Positions 9,344-20,834 of a stretch of DNA of 64,000 nucleotides are shown piece after piece (the stretch's first letter is position 1; the number at the start of each line of letters is the position of its first letter). Source of the stretch: Salvia splendens (Eukaryota; Streptophyta; Magnoliopsida; Lamiales; Lamiaceae). The stretch covers positions 28,183,322 to 28,247,321 of the forward strand of contig NC_056032.1 in NCBI RefSeq assembly GCF_004379255.2, read 5' to 3'. Made by a program: the position numbers and the translations under genes. Below the pieces are notes generated by a model. It saw only the letters and a program-made list of their open reading frames with translations, made no database searches and had not been told where the DNA came from.

Positions 9344-12267
9344 CGTCACGACCGCACTTCCTAAGGATAGAAAGTACGGTGGGTCGCGATTAATGGGGAA
9401 TTAAGAAGCGGGGAAGAAAGGGGAAACAATCAAGGGGTTCGACATATAGATCCAAAAGATGAAACTTTATTACAAATCATAGTCTGCAAACACGATAGCA
9501 ACAAAGTTTGTACGAAAATAGTCCAACAGATTACGGAAACATAAGAGTCTTTAAAACTTAGAGTAGCAGAAGCAATCGAGAGTTAGCTACTACTATGTAT
9601 GAAGACACAATAACAACTGGAACATTTATTGAATACTGTCTTTGTCCAAATGCTCAACATCCTCCGTCCCTCATCCACGCTCAACCTGCACATAGGGAAA
9701 ACATATGCAGGGGCTGAGTACTTGATGCACTCAGTGAACTCATGCCCAAAAATATATTTTATCAACAAAGTTATGTCAAGCCATCGTTGAGTGAAACTCG
9801 GGTTTTACTTTTAAAAATACCGAGAACACTAAAATCATTTCCATAAATAAAATGGTGTCCGCGTGGACAAATATCATCGTCATCCTCCATCATGTACCAT
9901 ATCTGAACCATCATGTGAAACGAGAATGTGGCCACAAACTCGATCACTGGACCGGCCGACCCAAAGGACGGCTCACGATCCCCATCAGTGCACTAGCCTA
10001 AGTAGGGCTTAGACCCTAGTTAGACCCGAATTCGTTAACCATCAAAGTCTAGTAGAACATTATTCTAGTAGACAATCAGATAGGAAATTCAAAACATAAA
10101 ATACGGCATGACATAACATTCAAACCACCCTTATCTCACCATAAACATATCATTGCAAATAAAAGAGTTTAAGTAATAGAGCCCACCTCAAAAGCTTAGT
10201 AGTTTCCTTAACAAACTTCTTGATCCGACTTTAACGAGCGTGCGACCCACCTTTTTGAGAAAATTAAAGTACACATCAATCTCAAGAAAGAAAACATTTA
10301 GAATACATGCACTCTAATTAAAGTCTTTTATCTCGTTTCTTGGTTTTCGTGCATTTCGATTATTCGGCGGCCGCCCAAGGCGTCGTGTGCGACGCAGGTC
10401 GGCCGCTTGCACCAATACTTCCTCCGTTGGCTCCTCGTACTTTCCACCACGATGTTGAATTCATTTCGAAAATTATATAAGCGCATAACCTAATTATCGA
10501 ACGTATTTCCCTTCGAAAATATATTTATCTCGGACTTGGGATAAATCGTTCATCCTTCTAATTATTCCCAGAATTAATGAAATAATTTCCCACAATTAAA
10601 TTATCATCCCAAGGATTTATCAAAAGGCCCAAACCTTAATTATTTCCCCACCTTATATCTCCAAATTAACTAAGAAGGCCCAAAAAAAAATTAAAAGAGA
10701 GGCCCAACTCATCTTTTAATTGTAGCCCAAAAAAGTGTCCAACAAGGATTTACCAAATCACTTCTCCTCAATATTGGTCATCCCTCTCTCCCTCTTCTCA
10801 CTTCCAACAAAATCCCCAAATAACTCAAAATCCATACTTCCCGTCGCTCATCTCCAAAACTCCGCCAGCTGTCACGGTGTAGTCGGCGTAGTCGACGCCG
10901 CTGCTGTCTCCCAGCCGTCACCGGGTCAGCCTTCGCCAGACACCGCTGCCGCTGTCTTCTCGGCGGAAATCGCCGCTGCTGTCGCCGGGAGGACGCTGCT
11001 GCTGTCGCCGATTCATCCAGCCGCTGCACAGAGCCGTCGGGGCTGTTCGCCGCTGCTCCGTCGGTGGTCGTGCTGCCCCGAAACATCACCGTAGCCCCCG
11101 ATTCGTCCCGAAACCAACCCGAAAGATAAGTTTCTTTACTCAATTATGTTTTTTCGTTTCAGTTTTCAAAACGCAGCAAGGGGTTTTCAATTCGTGATGT
11201 TCGATCAGTGTTGATTGTTTGATTACGTTTATTCGAGTTATGCGTTCAAGTTCTTGATTGGTTTATGTGATGAAATGCTAGTGGACAACACTATATGTTC
11301 ATGAATTTGAGAAAGAAAGGAAGGAGTTTATACCTTCTATCAGCTTGAGGTGTGTAGTAGTGGATTGGTGATTGCCACTCTACGATCAAGGTTCTCTGAT
11401 TAGCAAAGTGTTTGAAAAAAAATTGGGCACAAAGCTTTTCCACTCTCATTCTCTCTCGGTTCTCTCTCACTTTGTTCTTGCTAAAATTTGCAAATGGTGA
11501 TTGTGTTAGGGAAGGGTCTTCGCAAGAAACTAATGTATTAAACTTGGGTGACTTTTGATTTTTTAGAATTGAAGATGGAAGATGGAAGGTCATGAAAGGT
11601 GGAAGGTTACTTGAAAATGGAGAGTCTCCATGGAGTGGAGAATGGCGTAGGGAAGGGAAGGAGGCTCAAAAACATCTCTCACAACTTTAATTAAATTGTT
11701 TTGGCTCATTTAGTTGCAAAGCCCAAATTTGTATAATTATGTATTTGTTGAACTTTTTCGATTGTCATGGCCCAAAGCCATTTTTATAAAAACATTTGGA
11801 CTCTAATTTTATTTGAGAAGCCCAAGTGTATATACTTTACATTCTCGCATTCCTTTCTATTAATTAAAGTTCACGGAAAACTTTAATTAATTTCGTCGTC
11901 TCGTTTCCAACAAAGATTAAAATCGCTCATCGCAACAATTAATATTTGGTGTTGTTCCAAATATTAATTCCTCAACCAATCCTTGATTTAAACGCGCCAA
12001 GTACTATAAAATCCATCTCAACCATCTCATTCAATCATTCCAAGTATAGCAACATCAACATCATTACTTCAACGAGACTTTCAAACACGTCTCCTAGTAT
12101 CCTCCATCATTTAAATAAAAGGGACTTCTCATTTCATACCAAGCACGTAAATACTATACTCCACTATAAAGAAAATAACGAGAAGCATAGCATGACGACA
12201 AAAAAAATTCATTTTAACTAAATCACGACATATTTTAAATTAGTACTTAAAAAGTACGGTCGTTACA
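9344..12267 (-). mobile_element. Solo LTR, Tekay/Del-like Ty3/Gypsy, about 2.9 kb
   Basis: The ends are inverted (CGTCACGACCGCAC on the left, GTACGGTCGTTACA on the right) and flanked by GCTAA (9339-9343) and ACTAA (12268-12272), a degenerate 5-bp target duplication. Element B sequence continues on either side (CCCTTAGCTAA / ACTAACCAAGTTGAGCC, compared with CCCTTAGTTAGCCAGGTTGAG in element A). Internally the minus strand has GCAGGTTGAGCGTGG, also present on the plus strand of the related LTR 34083-41946 near 41635. There is no internal coding region, so a solo LTR formed by LTR-LTR recombination is the simplest reading. The GC-rich open stretches near 10735-11143 belong to the LTR and are not considered genes. 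Confidence 0.72.
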
Positions 12268-13283
12268 ACTAACCAAGTTGAGCCTATAAAAATTGTTCAT
12301 TCTTTTGGCACCTCAACCTTCATTTCATGTGAACACGGAGGCGGAGTGGAGGCAACTCACCAATCGAGGTATGAAGTCAGGTTGAGAAAAAGGGGAAAGT
12401 TAAGTAGAAAGTTAGAAAATAACGGGCAGGAGATTCTGTAACCTGACCCAGTAGAATGTTAGTTAGAAAACGGGCAGAAAAAAATTGTAACCTGACCCGG
12501 TAAAAAATATATATATGTTTAGGAAATGAGCATGAAGAAAATGTATAGCCTGACCCAGAAAAAAATAAAAAAAAAAGAGAAAGAAAAGATGAGCAGGAAA
12601 AAAAAATGTTACCTGACCCAGTAGAAAGAAGTTAGGCAATAAAGCCAAAATGGCCAGGGAACTGCTCCAGATTTTGGGAAATCAGATTTGAAAATAGAGA
12701 GGTTGTTTCCATCTTTTATCCTTAAGTTCACATGTCCTTCACATATTTGCACTTATACTTTTTGAACTTAGACCCCTAGGATTCTCACCTACACATATTA
12801 TAATCCCCTAGCCCCGTTAGAACCGTATAAAAGACCTTAAGGAACTTTTCCTGTGTTAGTAGAACCCAAGGCATCAGTGGTATGGCAAAAGCATAAATGA
12901 GTGAATGGTCCTAACGTTTCTGGTAAGGAATGAGTGACCGACTGAATCCAATAATTAGAGAAAATAGAGGCTATCATGACGAACTGACAAACTGATTAGA
13001 TAGACGAAGGGAGGGGGAGGAATCTGAGACAGTAGACGATTGGATTGACCTTAAGCTTGTGGGGACGATTGCTAAAACTTGAACCAGTTTATACATCTGT
13101 GCTAATCTTTGCTTCTCTGTGTTTTTTATTATTTTCTCTTATGTATTTTTGTGTCTAGGCCTAGGAGTTTGTGTTTGTTCTTTTCTTTAAGTCAGTTTAA
13201 TAATAACCATGCACGAAATTTTCCTTATGTCTTTATTTTGTCTTTCATGCTTGAGGGCAAGTATGATTTAAGTGTGAGCAGTT
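12268..13283 (+). mobile_element. Non-coding 3' region of element B, right half
   Basis: It resumes element B after the solo LTR. It contains an expanded array of a GGGCAGGAAAAA...TAACCTGACCC unit (12421-12650, about four copies; one copy in element A near 4940) and the same final TGAGGGCAAG...AAGTGTGAGCAGTT tract before the LTR. Confidence 0.6.
12421..12650 (+). repeat. Tandem array of a TAACCTGACCC-containing unit
   Basis: About four diverged units of roughly 50-65 bp, each with GGGCAG or GAGCAG, an A-rich run, then (T/G)(A/T)(A/G)CCTGACCC and an AGTAGAA-type tail. Element A has a single unit, so the array expanded after the two copies diverged. Confidence 0.6.
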
Positions 13284-13912
13284 TGATAAGGCCAATTTCA
13301 TACATCAGTTATGGGGTTAAATTCTATGATTTCTATGAACTAATATACGTATGTTTTAAGTTTAGATGCGTAGAGAATCTGCCAGGTCAAGAAAACAGAA
13401 GGAGAAATCTACCAGGCAGAGGAAACTGAAGGAAAATGGAGTGAAGAAGCCAGCTGCAACCTGACTCGGAAGATTGCGGAAGCAGTTGTGAGCGGAAAAG
13501 TATCTTTTTGAAGGACTTTCTAGGAGGGAAAAATCGACAAATCACAGAGAAATTACCCTAGAAGTTCGAGCCTCAGCTATAAATAGAGACATAACATGAA
13601 GAGAGGAGGAGGACTCATCACATTCACTTTTCGCTCTTAGCTCATCACTTCACACACATATTTCTCTGCGCACTTAAGCAATTATAGGGTAAATTCTGGG
13701 TGTTCGTGGTAGCCTAATCCAATTACTGTGGTGTAACACCGTCCTCGTGAAGGGCAAAGATACAATTTACTGTTTTATGTCGTTTTAAGCCCAGACTTCA
13801 TTGATTTAGAAGCTCGGCGTTTATTGTTTCAGTGTTGAACCTTAAATATCGTAGTTATGGAAGTTTATGTTTTCTGTTCAGCTGATTCTGATATTTGATT
13901 GTTGGTATTTAC
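13284..13912 (+). repeat. 3' LTR of element B (TGATAAGG family, diverged; right edge uncertain)
   Basis: TGATAAGGCCAATTTCATACA follows the conserved AAGTGTGAGCAGTT tract. A TATA-type box (GCTATAAATAGAGAC) is at about 13577. The right half has little similarity to the other LTRs, and the end is placed arbitrarily where the hairpin at 13913 begins. Confidence 0.5.
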
Positions 13913-14074
13913 TATTAATACGCAAATCGTCGTTGTATTGCAAGATTGGAAAATAGAATACAACGAGATGGAAAAAAGCCTACAAGACGATTTGCATCTC
14001 GTTGTATTCTATTTTCCATCTCGGTATATTCTATTTTCCAATCTTGCAATACAACGACGATTTGCGTATTAATA
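13913..14074. repeat. Compound perfect hairpin (foldback element)
   Basis: Arms 13913-13960 and 14027-14074 are perfect 48-nt inverted copies. Inside them, 13948-13970 and 13995-14017 form a second perfect 23-nt pair, and GCAAATCGTC (13922-13931) also pairs with GACGATTTGC (13986-13995). It lies about 0.35 kb upstream of the probable SPP 5' end. It may be a foldback MITE or a source of small RNA; no target duplication was identified. Confidence 0.85.
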
Positions 14075-14399
14075 TTTTTTTATATTTAAATTTATTTAAT
14101 TTGTTAACATATTAAAAATACAAGTGCTACAAATTTAAAATAAAATAAATGATGACGTGAAAATGAAATGAAAATAAGAGGCCCTTCTCAAAAATTGATG
14201 ACGCAGAAATAATAAAAAAAAATAAACGGCTCCATGAGGGCTCTTTCTTGCTAATGCTCTACAGCGTAAAGGCCTGATAAAATTAAAACTAGTCGTGTCA
14301 CAGAGATATTTGTAAATAGGACGTGGCGAAATGTTATTGGTAGAATAGTTGTTCAGCTACGTGGCTTTGTGAAATGGTAATTTATTTAATTATTTGTTT

Positions 14400-15159
14400 T
14401 CTGTATTGGAAATAATTTCCTCATTTGCCATCTCTCTCGTCTCTCACCGCTGTCGCCTCCTTTTCGTCCTTATTCTCGGCGTCAGCTTCCCCGCCGCTGC
14501 CGCCGTGGACTTGTGCTTCGCCGTATTCTTCGCAGGTCAGTTTTTCTTCACCGATGTTGCATCTTCTTCTCCACCGCAACTTCTTTTTTCTTCCCAATTC
14601 AGTCGACTGTTTGTTGGATTTTGTATTGAGATCTGCAGTTCGCTCATTTTTTTCTGAATTGGAATCGGTGCCCATTTTTTCTGAATTTTGAATTGATGGA
14701 TCTAAAAATTTGAATAATAAGATTTGTGATATATTGAATTTTGATATTAACTTGTTTGATTTCTCATTGACTAATGGATGTTATGTATTTTGGTGGAAGG
14801 TTTGTATTGCACTGTGATATATAGGGTTTAGGGATCTATACAATCGTAAAATTCAGAAATTGTTGAGTGGAAATGAGTGATAAAAATTGTAGATTATAAA
14901 TGTATTTACAGGATAAAATGGTTTTATGGAGCCCTAATTTTAATTTTCAATGTTTATCTCATCTGTATTAATGCTTCATCCTGCATAGTACTCCTATTAC
15001 ACAACAGATACTGTATTGGCGGGAAAAAATGGGCAAAACATTCTACTTATTGGCTCGTATATATGTATCTATATCTATAGATTGTAAAACGAATGCGTGT
15101 TATTTGCTATGGTCTTTCTAGGAAATTGAGGGACAGTTCAAGATTTCTGAAGATTTAGA
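14400..15159 (+). promoter_or_regulatory. SPP promoter-proximal region and split 5' UTR
   Basis: A CT-rich leader (about 14420-14535) ends in CGCAG|GTCAGT, a good splice donor at 14536. A matching acceptor TTTCTAG is at 15115-15121, followed by 38 nt of leader before the ATG at 15160. A 5' UTR intron of about 586 nt is therefore inferred; the transcription start was not located. Confidence 0.5.
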
Positions 15160-18100
15160 ATGAAGAACCATGAGCGTCTTGCTAATTTGGCTCTGGCGGG
15201 TATGTCATTTTCTGATTCATTGAGTTTGATTTTCTGTCTTTCTTTGATTTCTGTACTGCTAAATTGATGTTCTAAACTTATTTCGGTCCGGGGCGATGAC
15301 GCTGGACCCCGGGTCGCGGGGCGATGGGGCGCCGGGGCGAGGGACCCATGAATCGGGGCGCAAAATTAGTTATTATTTATATATTAGTAATAATAATGAT
15401 TAAATATAAGTCACTAACATATAAATACTTATACTTACATAACAGGAAGAAAAAATATTTAAAATTCAATCTGACATTGGGTAGAAAATAATTATCGAAG
15501 AAATTATAGTCTATTTACTTGTTTTGATATTTAATTAATGAATTTTATAATTAAGTTATTTTGGGAAAACATGAAAAGTTGGCAATAATAATAAATTAAG
15601 TATAAAAAAGAGGAAAAGTAAAAAGTTGAAATGATTAGATGCAAAAAGAGTCGGTGGGTGCCTAGGTTTTATCAAAAGAAGGACTCCATATTAAAATACT
15701 GATAAAATAAAAAAAAAGTTTCAGCTTCCTCCCTCTTTACCCAAAAACGGATTCACGCCCCCTTCGTCGACCCAGACGCCCCCACTGCGCCCCACTATCT
15801 CGCTCGGCTCACCCATGTTGGGGCGAAGCCGGACTCGACCCTAGCGCGTTTTTAATAACACTGGGGATGATGAACAGTTTTCTTTGACCCCATTGTTATT
15901 TGGTTTACTGGCTCTGGCAGAGTGTTATGTGGAAACATGGTTGATGTTCTTGGATGTTAATACGTAGATTTGGGCATATGAATGCTCGATATTTATTTAT
16001 CTGCATAGTTCACTTCATATTTTCTATCCTGACTTGATGCAGAGGCATGTCCTAAACTCATCAAGGCCCATTTTGAAATGCATTTCATCCTCTTGATTTA
16101 GGCAACAACTTGGTTAGAGAGTGTTGTATTTATATTCCTAGGCACTCATGTTTCTCTGAAGCTCCATATTCATTTTCATGGAAAGTGTATATTTGTAAAG
16201 TGCATAGTGTGGATAACTTTACTCTGTGGTCTCTTCTTTTGGCACATTCTGACTTCATGATTCACTGTTACAGGTTTGACCCTTGCCCCACTTGTTGTGA
16301 AGGTAGACCCAAATTTAAATGTCATTTTGACAGCTTGTCTTACTGTCTACGTGGGATGTTATCGCTCTGTTAAACCTACTCCACCATCAGTAAGTTGGAT
16401 TCCATTACATTTCCATCTAATGAACCCTGTGGCTTGAGGAATTTGTAATCAACTTCCTTGGTTCTGCGATTAAATATTTTAGGAAACGATGTCCAACGAA
16501 CATGCCATGCGGTTTCCATTGGTTGGGAGTGCAATGTTGCTGTCGCTGTTTTTACTTTTCAAATTTCTATCGAAAGACTTGGTTAATGCTGTTTTGACGT
16601 GTTATTTTTTTGTACTTGGGATTGCTGCACTAGGGTAAGTTACGCATATGGGCTATATATTGTTTAGCTTAGTATCGGTGTTTTAGTATAATGTTCTATT
16701 AATATTCCTTACTTTGTCTCGACTTTGTAGGGCAACCCTGCTACCTGAAATTAAGGGATTCCTGCCCAAACCATGGAATGATAATATTATCACATTGCGC
16801 TTCCCGTATTTTCAGTGTATGAACTCGCCAAGACCTCTGTGTATCTAATTATATATTCTATCATCTATAACAATTTTTATGGTTCTCTTGTCACATTTTT
16901 CTGTTGGGAATTCCTGGTGTTGCTGCTCACATTTCATTTTATAGTTGCTGATCTTCAATAAAAGATAATACTCACATCTTAGTTGACTTGGATTACAGTT
17001 TTGGGTTGACTTAGGATAGATTTTATAACGAAATGCATTCATTTGACTGTGAATTATATTTAGTTATACCCAAAATGGCAACGGGAGCAAAAAAATTGTG
17101 AACATTGGAATGTGGTTCTTTCTAATTTTCTGAGTTAGCATACTAATTATCGAACAAAACAGGATACTTATTAACAGGCAAAATAGACAACTTTGTATAT
17201 ATTCTGGTGTTCTCTGTAAGGTCCATGGAGACCTCTATTCTTCGAAATTGATAATGAAAATAATTCTCAAATGTTTTGATTTGTTGATGGATGTTTTTGG
17301 GTAAATCAGATGGATAAATGATAATATGCTAGTCTTTTATGCAAATTTGTTCGTTAACTACTTTCATGGGTGTGGGCAAAATTATGTTCTTTGACCTGTT
17401 CGGACAATGATTTGTTAGTTAACTTTGTTGTTTCAACCGGCTGTTCTCTGCCCTCTGATAATTGGTGTTCATGTGGATTTGGAAACATTCCATTGCTGTA
17501 AAGTTGAACGACTTCAGTTTTCCCTTTTCTTCTTTTTCTATGTGAGAGAGTTATTTAAAATTTAGATGTAAGAAGTTTACATGTTTGAGAACTGATTATG
17601 GTCTTTTGTCTGGAAAATGAAGGATTTTTCACTTCGTTTAATTGGAATGTCAGTTGCTGAAAACTGCTTACTGCGATTGGAAAATTTGAGATGTTAGATA
17701 GTTTGCCCTTATTCAAACTAATTAGGGTCTTTTGTCTCAAATATGAAGGATTTTTTACTTGATTAATTGGAAAGCTAATTGATGGCAACTGTTTTCTGTG
17801 ATTGAATTTGGAACTGAGATTGTTCTCAATAGTTTGGCCATGATATTTCATGTCATTTAAGTTCTGTATCTAATGCATTTTTTTGAAGCATTCTGTTCAA
17901 TCTGCTTAACTTTTTGTTGCTTGTAATATTAAGACATTCTTCTTATTTATCAGCTTTGGAGGTTGAGTTTACAAAATCACAGATAATTGCTGCAATTCCT
18001 GGAACGTTCTTTTGCGCGTGGTATGCTAAACAGAAGCATTGGCTAGCTAACAATATCTTGGGGGTTGCCTTCTCCATTCAGGTTATAACACTATAACTGA

Positions 18101-20049
18101 TAATATTTTATCTTGGTGCATCCGACTTACTATATGAATTATGGAATTCTAGCTGATGTACATTGAACCTTAGAGCTCTTGAATCATTTTATTTTTAAAC
18201 TAGCTTTCTTACCATTTTCACTTATATTGTTTTCTACATAACAATTTCAGGGAATTGAAATGCTTTCACTTGGTTCATTCAAGACTGGTGCTATTCTATT
18301 GGTAAGAATATAATGTTTTATAATATGACTCACATAAACTACCTAGCGTAGTTCCATTGCTTTATGAGCCGAGAGGAAGCTTTTGGATATATTTTTTCTG
18401 ACAGTTGTTTTCTCCATTTTGTTCGCTACTTAATGTTTATATTCTGCCAATGACAGGCTGGTCTTTTTGTGTATGACATATTCTGGGTTTTTTTCACCCC
18501 AGTTATGGTTAGCGTTGCAAAATCTTTTGATGCCCCAATAAAGGTGCATGCTTCAACTCTATAATATACCTTACTTGGCATGGCCTTGTTCCTTGTAAAA
18601 ATTCAGAAATTTCAGTATAATGAATCTTGCTCTGCTCATTGCAGCTTTTGTTCCCTACAGCAGATTCTGCTCGCCCATTTTCAATGCTAGGACTTGGTGA
18701 TATAGTGATTCCTGGTATGTACTTTTTTACTTCCAGTTTTAGATTTTATGATTCGAGCACCTGTTCGCTTTTGTCTACTGGTAGAGTGTCATTTAATAGC
18801 CATCACAACTGCACATGAGTAGAATATCATCACCACGTCCTTTGTCATTAACTAGCGAAATGGTGCATGTGGCGGCGCATGTAAAAAACAAGATATTTGT
18901 ATATGTATTTATGTATTTATGTATACATTTCAGTTTTCAACCATTTCACTTAACAAGGGAAGGGGCGTATGGAGTAATAGATAAGAGAAAATTTAGTTAT
19001 ATTAGGTGCGTCATTTTTGCATGTCTTATCTGGATAGGTGGCTTGGTACATTGAGTATTCTTCCTTTGTTCAATTGGTAGCTGTTCTTCATGTATGACTG
19101 AATTACACTCTGGATGAACCAGTTGTTTGATTTGGCATGTACTTTTCAGGGATTTTTGTAGCATTAGCTCTAAGATTTGATGTCTCCAGAGGGAAGGACA
19201 GCCAATATTTTAAGAGTGCTTTCCTAGGATATACAGCTGGTCTGGTTGCCACAATCATCGTAATGAACTGGTTTCAAGCTGCACAAGTGAGTAATCTTCT
19301 TGAAGAGACTGGATATTTTGCCCAAAAAGATACTCGTTTATTATATTTCCTAATATGTGTTTTTGAATTCTAATTATTTCTCCAGCCTGCTCTGTTGTAT
19401 ATTGTGCCCGGTGTCATTGGATTTTTGGCTGCACACTGTATATGGAATGGTGAAGTCAAACCCGTAAGTCAATAATTCTTTTTGTATTTTATTTTAATAC
19501 AATATCATATACCCACCATAATGTATTTGCTAGAGGTATAGAAGTGTATGAAATGTCCTTGATTTAAATGAGTGGATTGAAGCATTATTAAAAGAGATGA
19601 GTTCCAAATTTATATTCACCAAACTAGGGTAGTGATAAAATGCAAACTGCATCTTTGTCCTAATAAAGTCAACAGAAAATGTCAACACAACTTCAATTGG
19701 TTGACAAGTGCACATTTTCAGATGAGGTTATTTATCATACATCAAATGTTGACATCTAACAGTCTAGATCATAGTTTGGAGGTTGTACAATATATAGAGT
19801 TTGTATATATGATTACATCCCCACCAAACTATCTATCTGTTAAATTTTACATCCTTAACGTAAACTAGCTTAAGAGTTGTCATTTCTATTAGTACTAGAT
19901 TGTAGGGCCTAGTATATTGTTTTCTTAAAAACTCTAGTTATATTTTCAATCTCATAATATAAACTGATTTAATGCAGTTGTTGGCATTTGATGAATCAAA
20001 ATCAAAGGCTGAAGAGACTGATGAAGACACTAATAAGAAAGCAGACTGA
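15160..20049 (+). CDS. SPP: Signal peptide peptidase, ER intramembrane aspartyl protease
   Basis: Presenilin-type protease of the ER membrane that cleaves signal peptides left in the membrane after signal peptidase action; Arabidopsis AtSPP is the family reference. Coding exons by splice sites and phase: 15160-15199, 16274-16389, 16483-16634, 16731-16816, 17954-18081, 18251-18301, 18457-18543, 18645-18714, 19150-19286, 19386-19463 and 19978-20049. They join without a frame break to 338 codons plus TGA, close to the roughly 344 aa of AtSPP. The hallmarks are intact: catalytic YD (Y197-D198, exon beginning 18457), GLGD (236-239, exon beginning 18645) and PAL (290-292, exon beginning 19386). The protein is strongly hydrophobic with about nine membrane segments. 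The C-terminus KKAD fits a KKXX ER-retrieval signal. The start MKNHERLANLALAG matches the family. Intron 15200-16273 carries a GC-rich repeat insertion and intron 16817-17953 an internal duplication. Confidence 0.96.
15281..15873. repeat. Degenerate GC-rich-ended MITE in an SPP intron
   Basis: An AT-rich core is bounded by GC-rich blocks (GGGGCGATG..., and ...GTTGGGGCGAAGCC), with CGCGTTTTTAATAACACT on the right. The right end resembles MITEs that start AGTGTTATTAAAA. The left end does not match it exactly, so the family and borders are uncertain. Splice sites of the flanking exons are untouched. Confidence 0.45.
17588..17845 (+). repeat. Diverged tandem duplication in an SPP intron
   Basis: Two units about 128 bp apart share GGTCTTTTGTCT, ATGAAGGATTTTT, TTAATTGGAA and a TGCG/TGTGATTG block. 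It lies between coding exons 16731-16816 and 17954-18081. Confidence 0.6.
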
Positions 20050-20834
20050 GACAAGGTTAGTAGATGAGGTGCAACATTGGTAGTCGACTAACTTGGAAAC
20101 AGATTGTTGTACCTGATTTTTGTCATTAGCTAAAAATGTATTAGCCCCTCCCGGCCCGTCCCCTCCCCCCGGCCGATATAAGATTTTTAATGTGTATCTT
20201 TAACCAGATTCCGATGAGACCTTTTAGATATGATATGATCTATATTTGGTTTGGGAATACAACAAAGGAAAAGCAAAGGAAACCGTTATATGTGTCTTGT
20301 GTATATTTGTTTTACTTTCCGTTATATTCTTGGAAGTTTTAACCTAAAATCCCTTGAGCCAATCCTGCATTACTAACTGAGGCTTTTCTTGTATGATTGT
20401 TACTTTTCCATTCATTTGCTTGATAAATAGAATGAATGAGGGAATGTAATGAATATATAAAGAAATTGTCATTTCATTATTATCTTCATCTCATTCTTAC
20501 TTTTATTCCTTTCCTTCCTTAAGCCATCCACTACGCTGTCTCTATACTATCTCTTAAACCGTCCCTTAACTACTATTTGAGCACTATTTGAGGGCCCCAC
20601 TGTCCTTTTTTCATCCATCCCTTAACTAAGGGACGGAACCTGCAACGCTCCGTCCCTTAACCGTTTCTATACCGTCCCTTAATTACTATTTATTCAATTT
20701 CATTTATAATTTTTTTTTCAACCAAATTCAATTTAAACAAACACATTTTATTAAAATTAAAACAACATTACAACTTAAAATTAAAAAAAAACGAAGACAT
20801 AATTAAAATTCTAAAAAAATAAAAATGACATAAT

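Noticed and set aside
10735..11143. Overlapping open frames on both strands, GC-rich
   Set aside because: They lie inside the 2.9-kb solo LTR, are low-complexity (Ala/Ser/Arg), overlap each other antisense, and show no domain.
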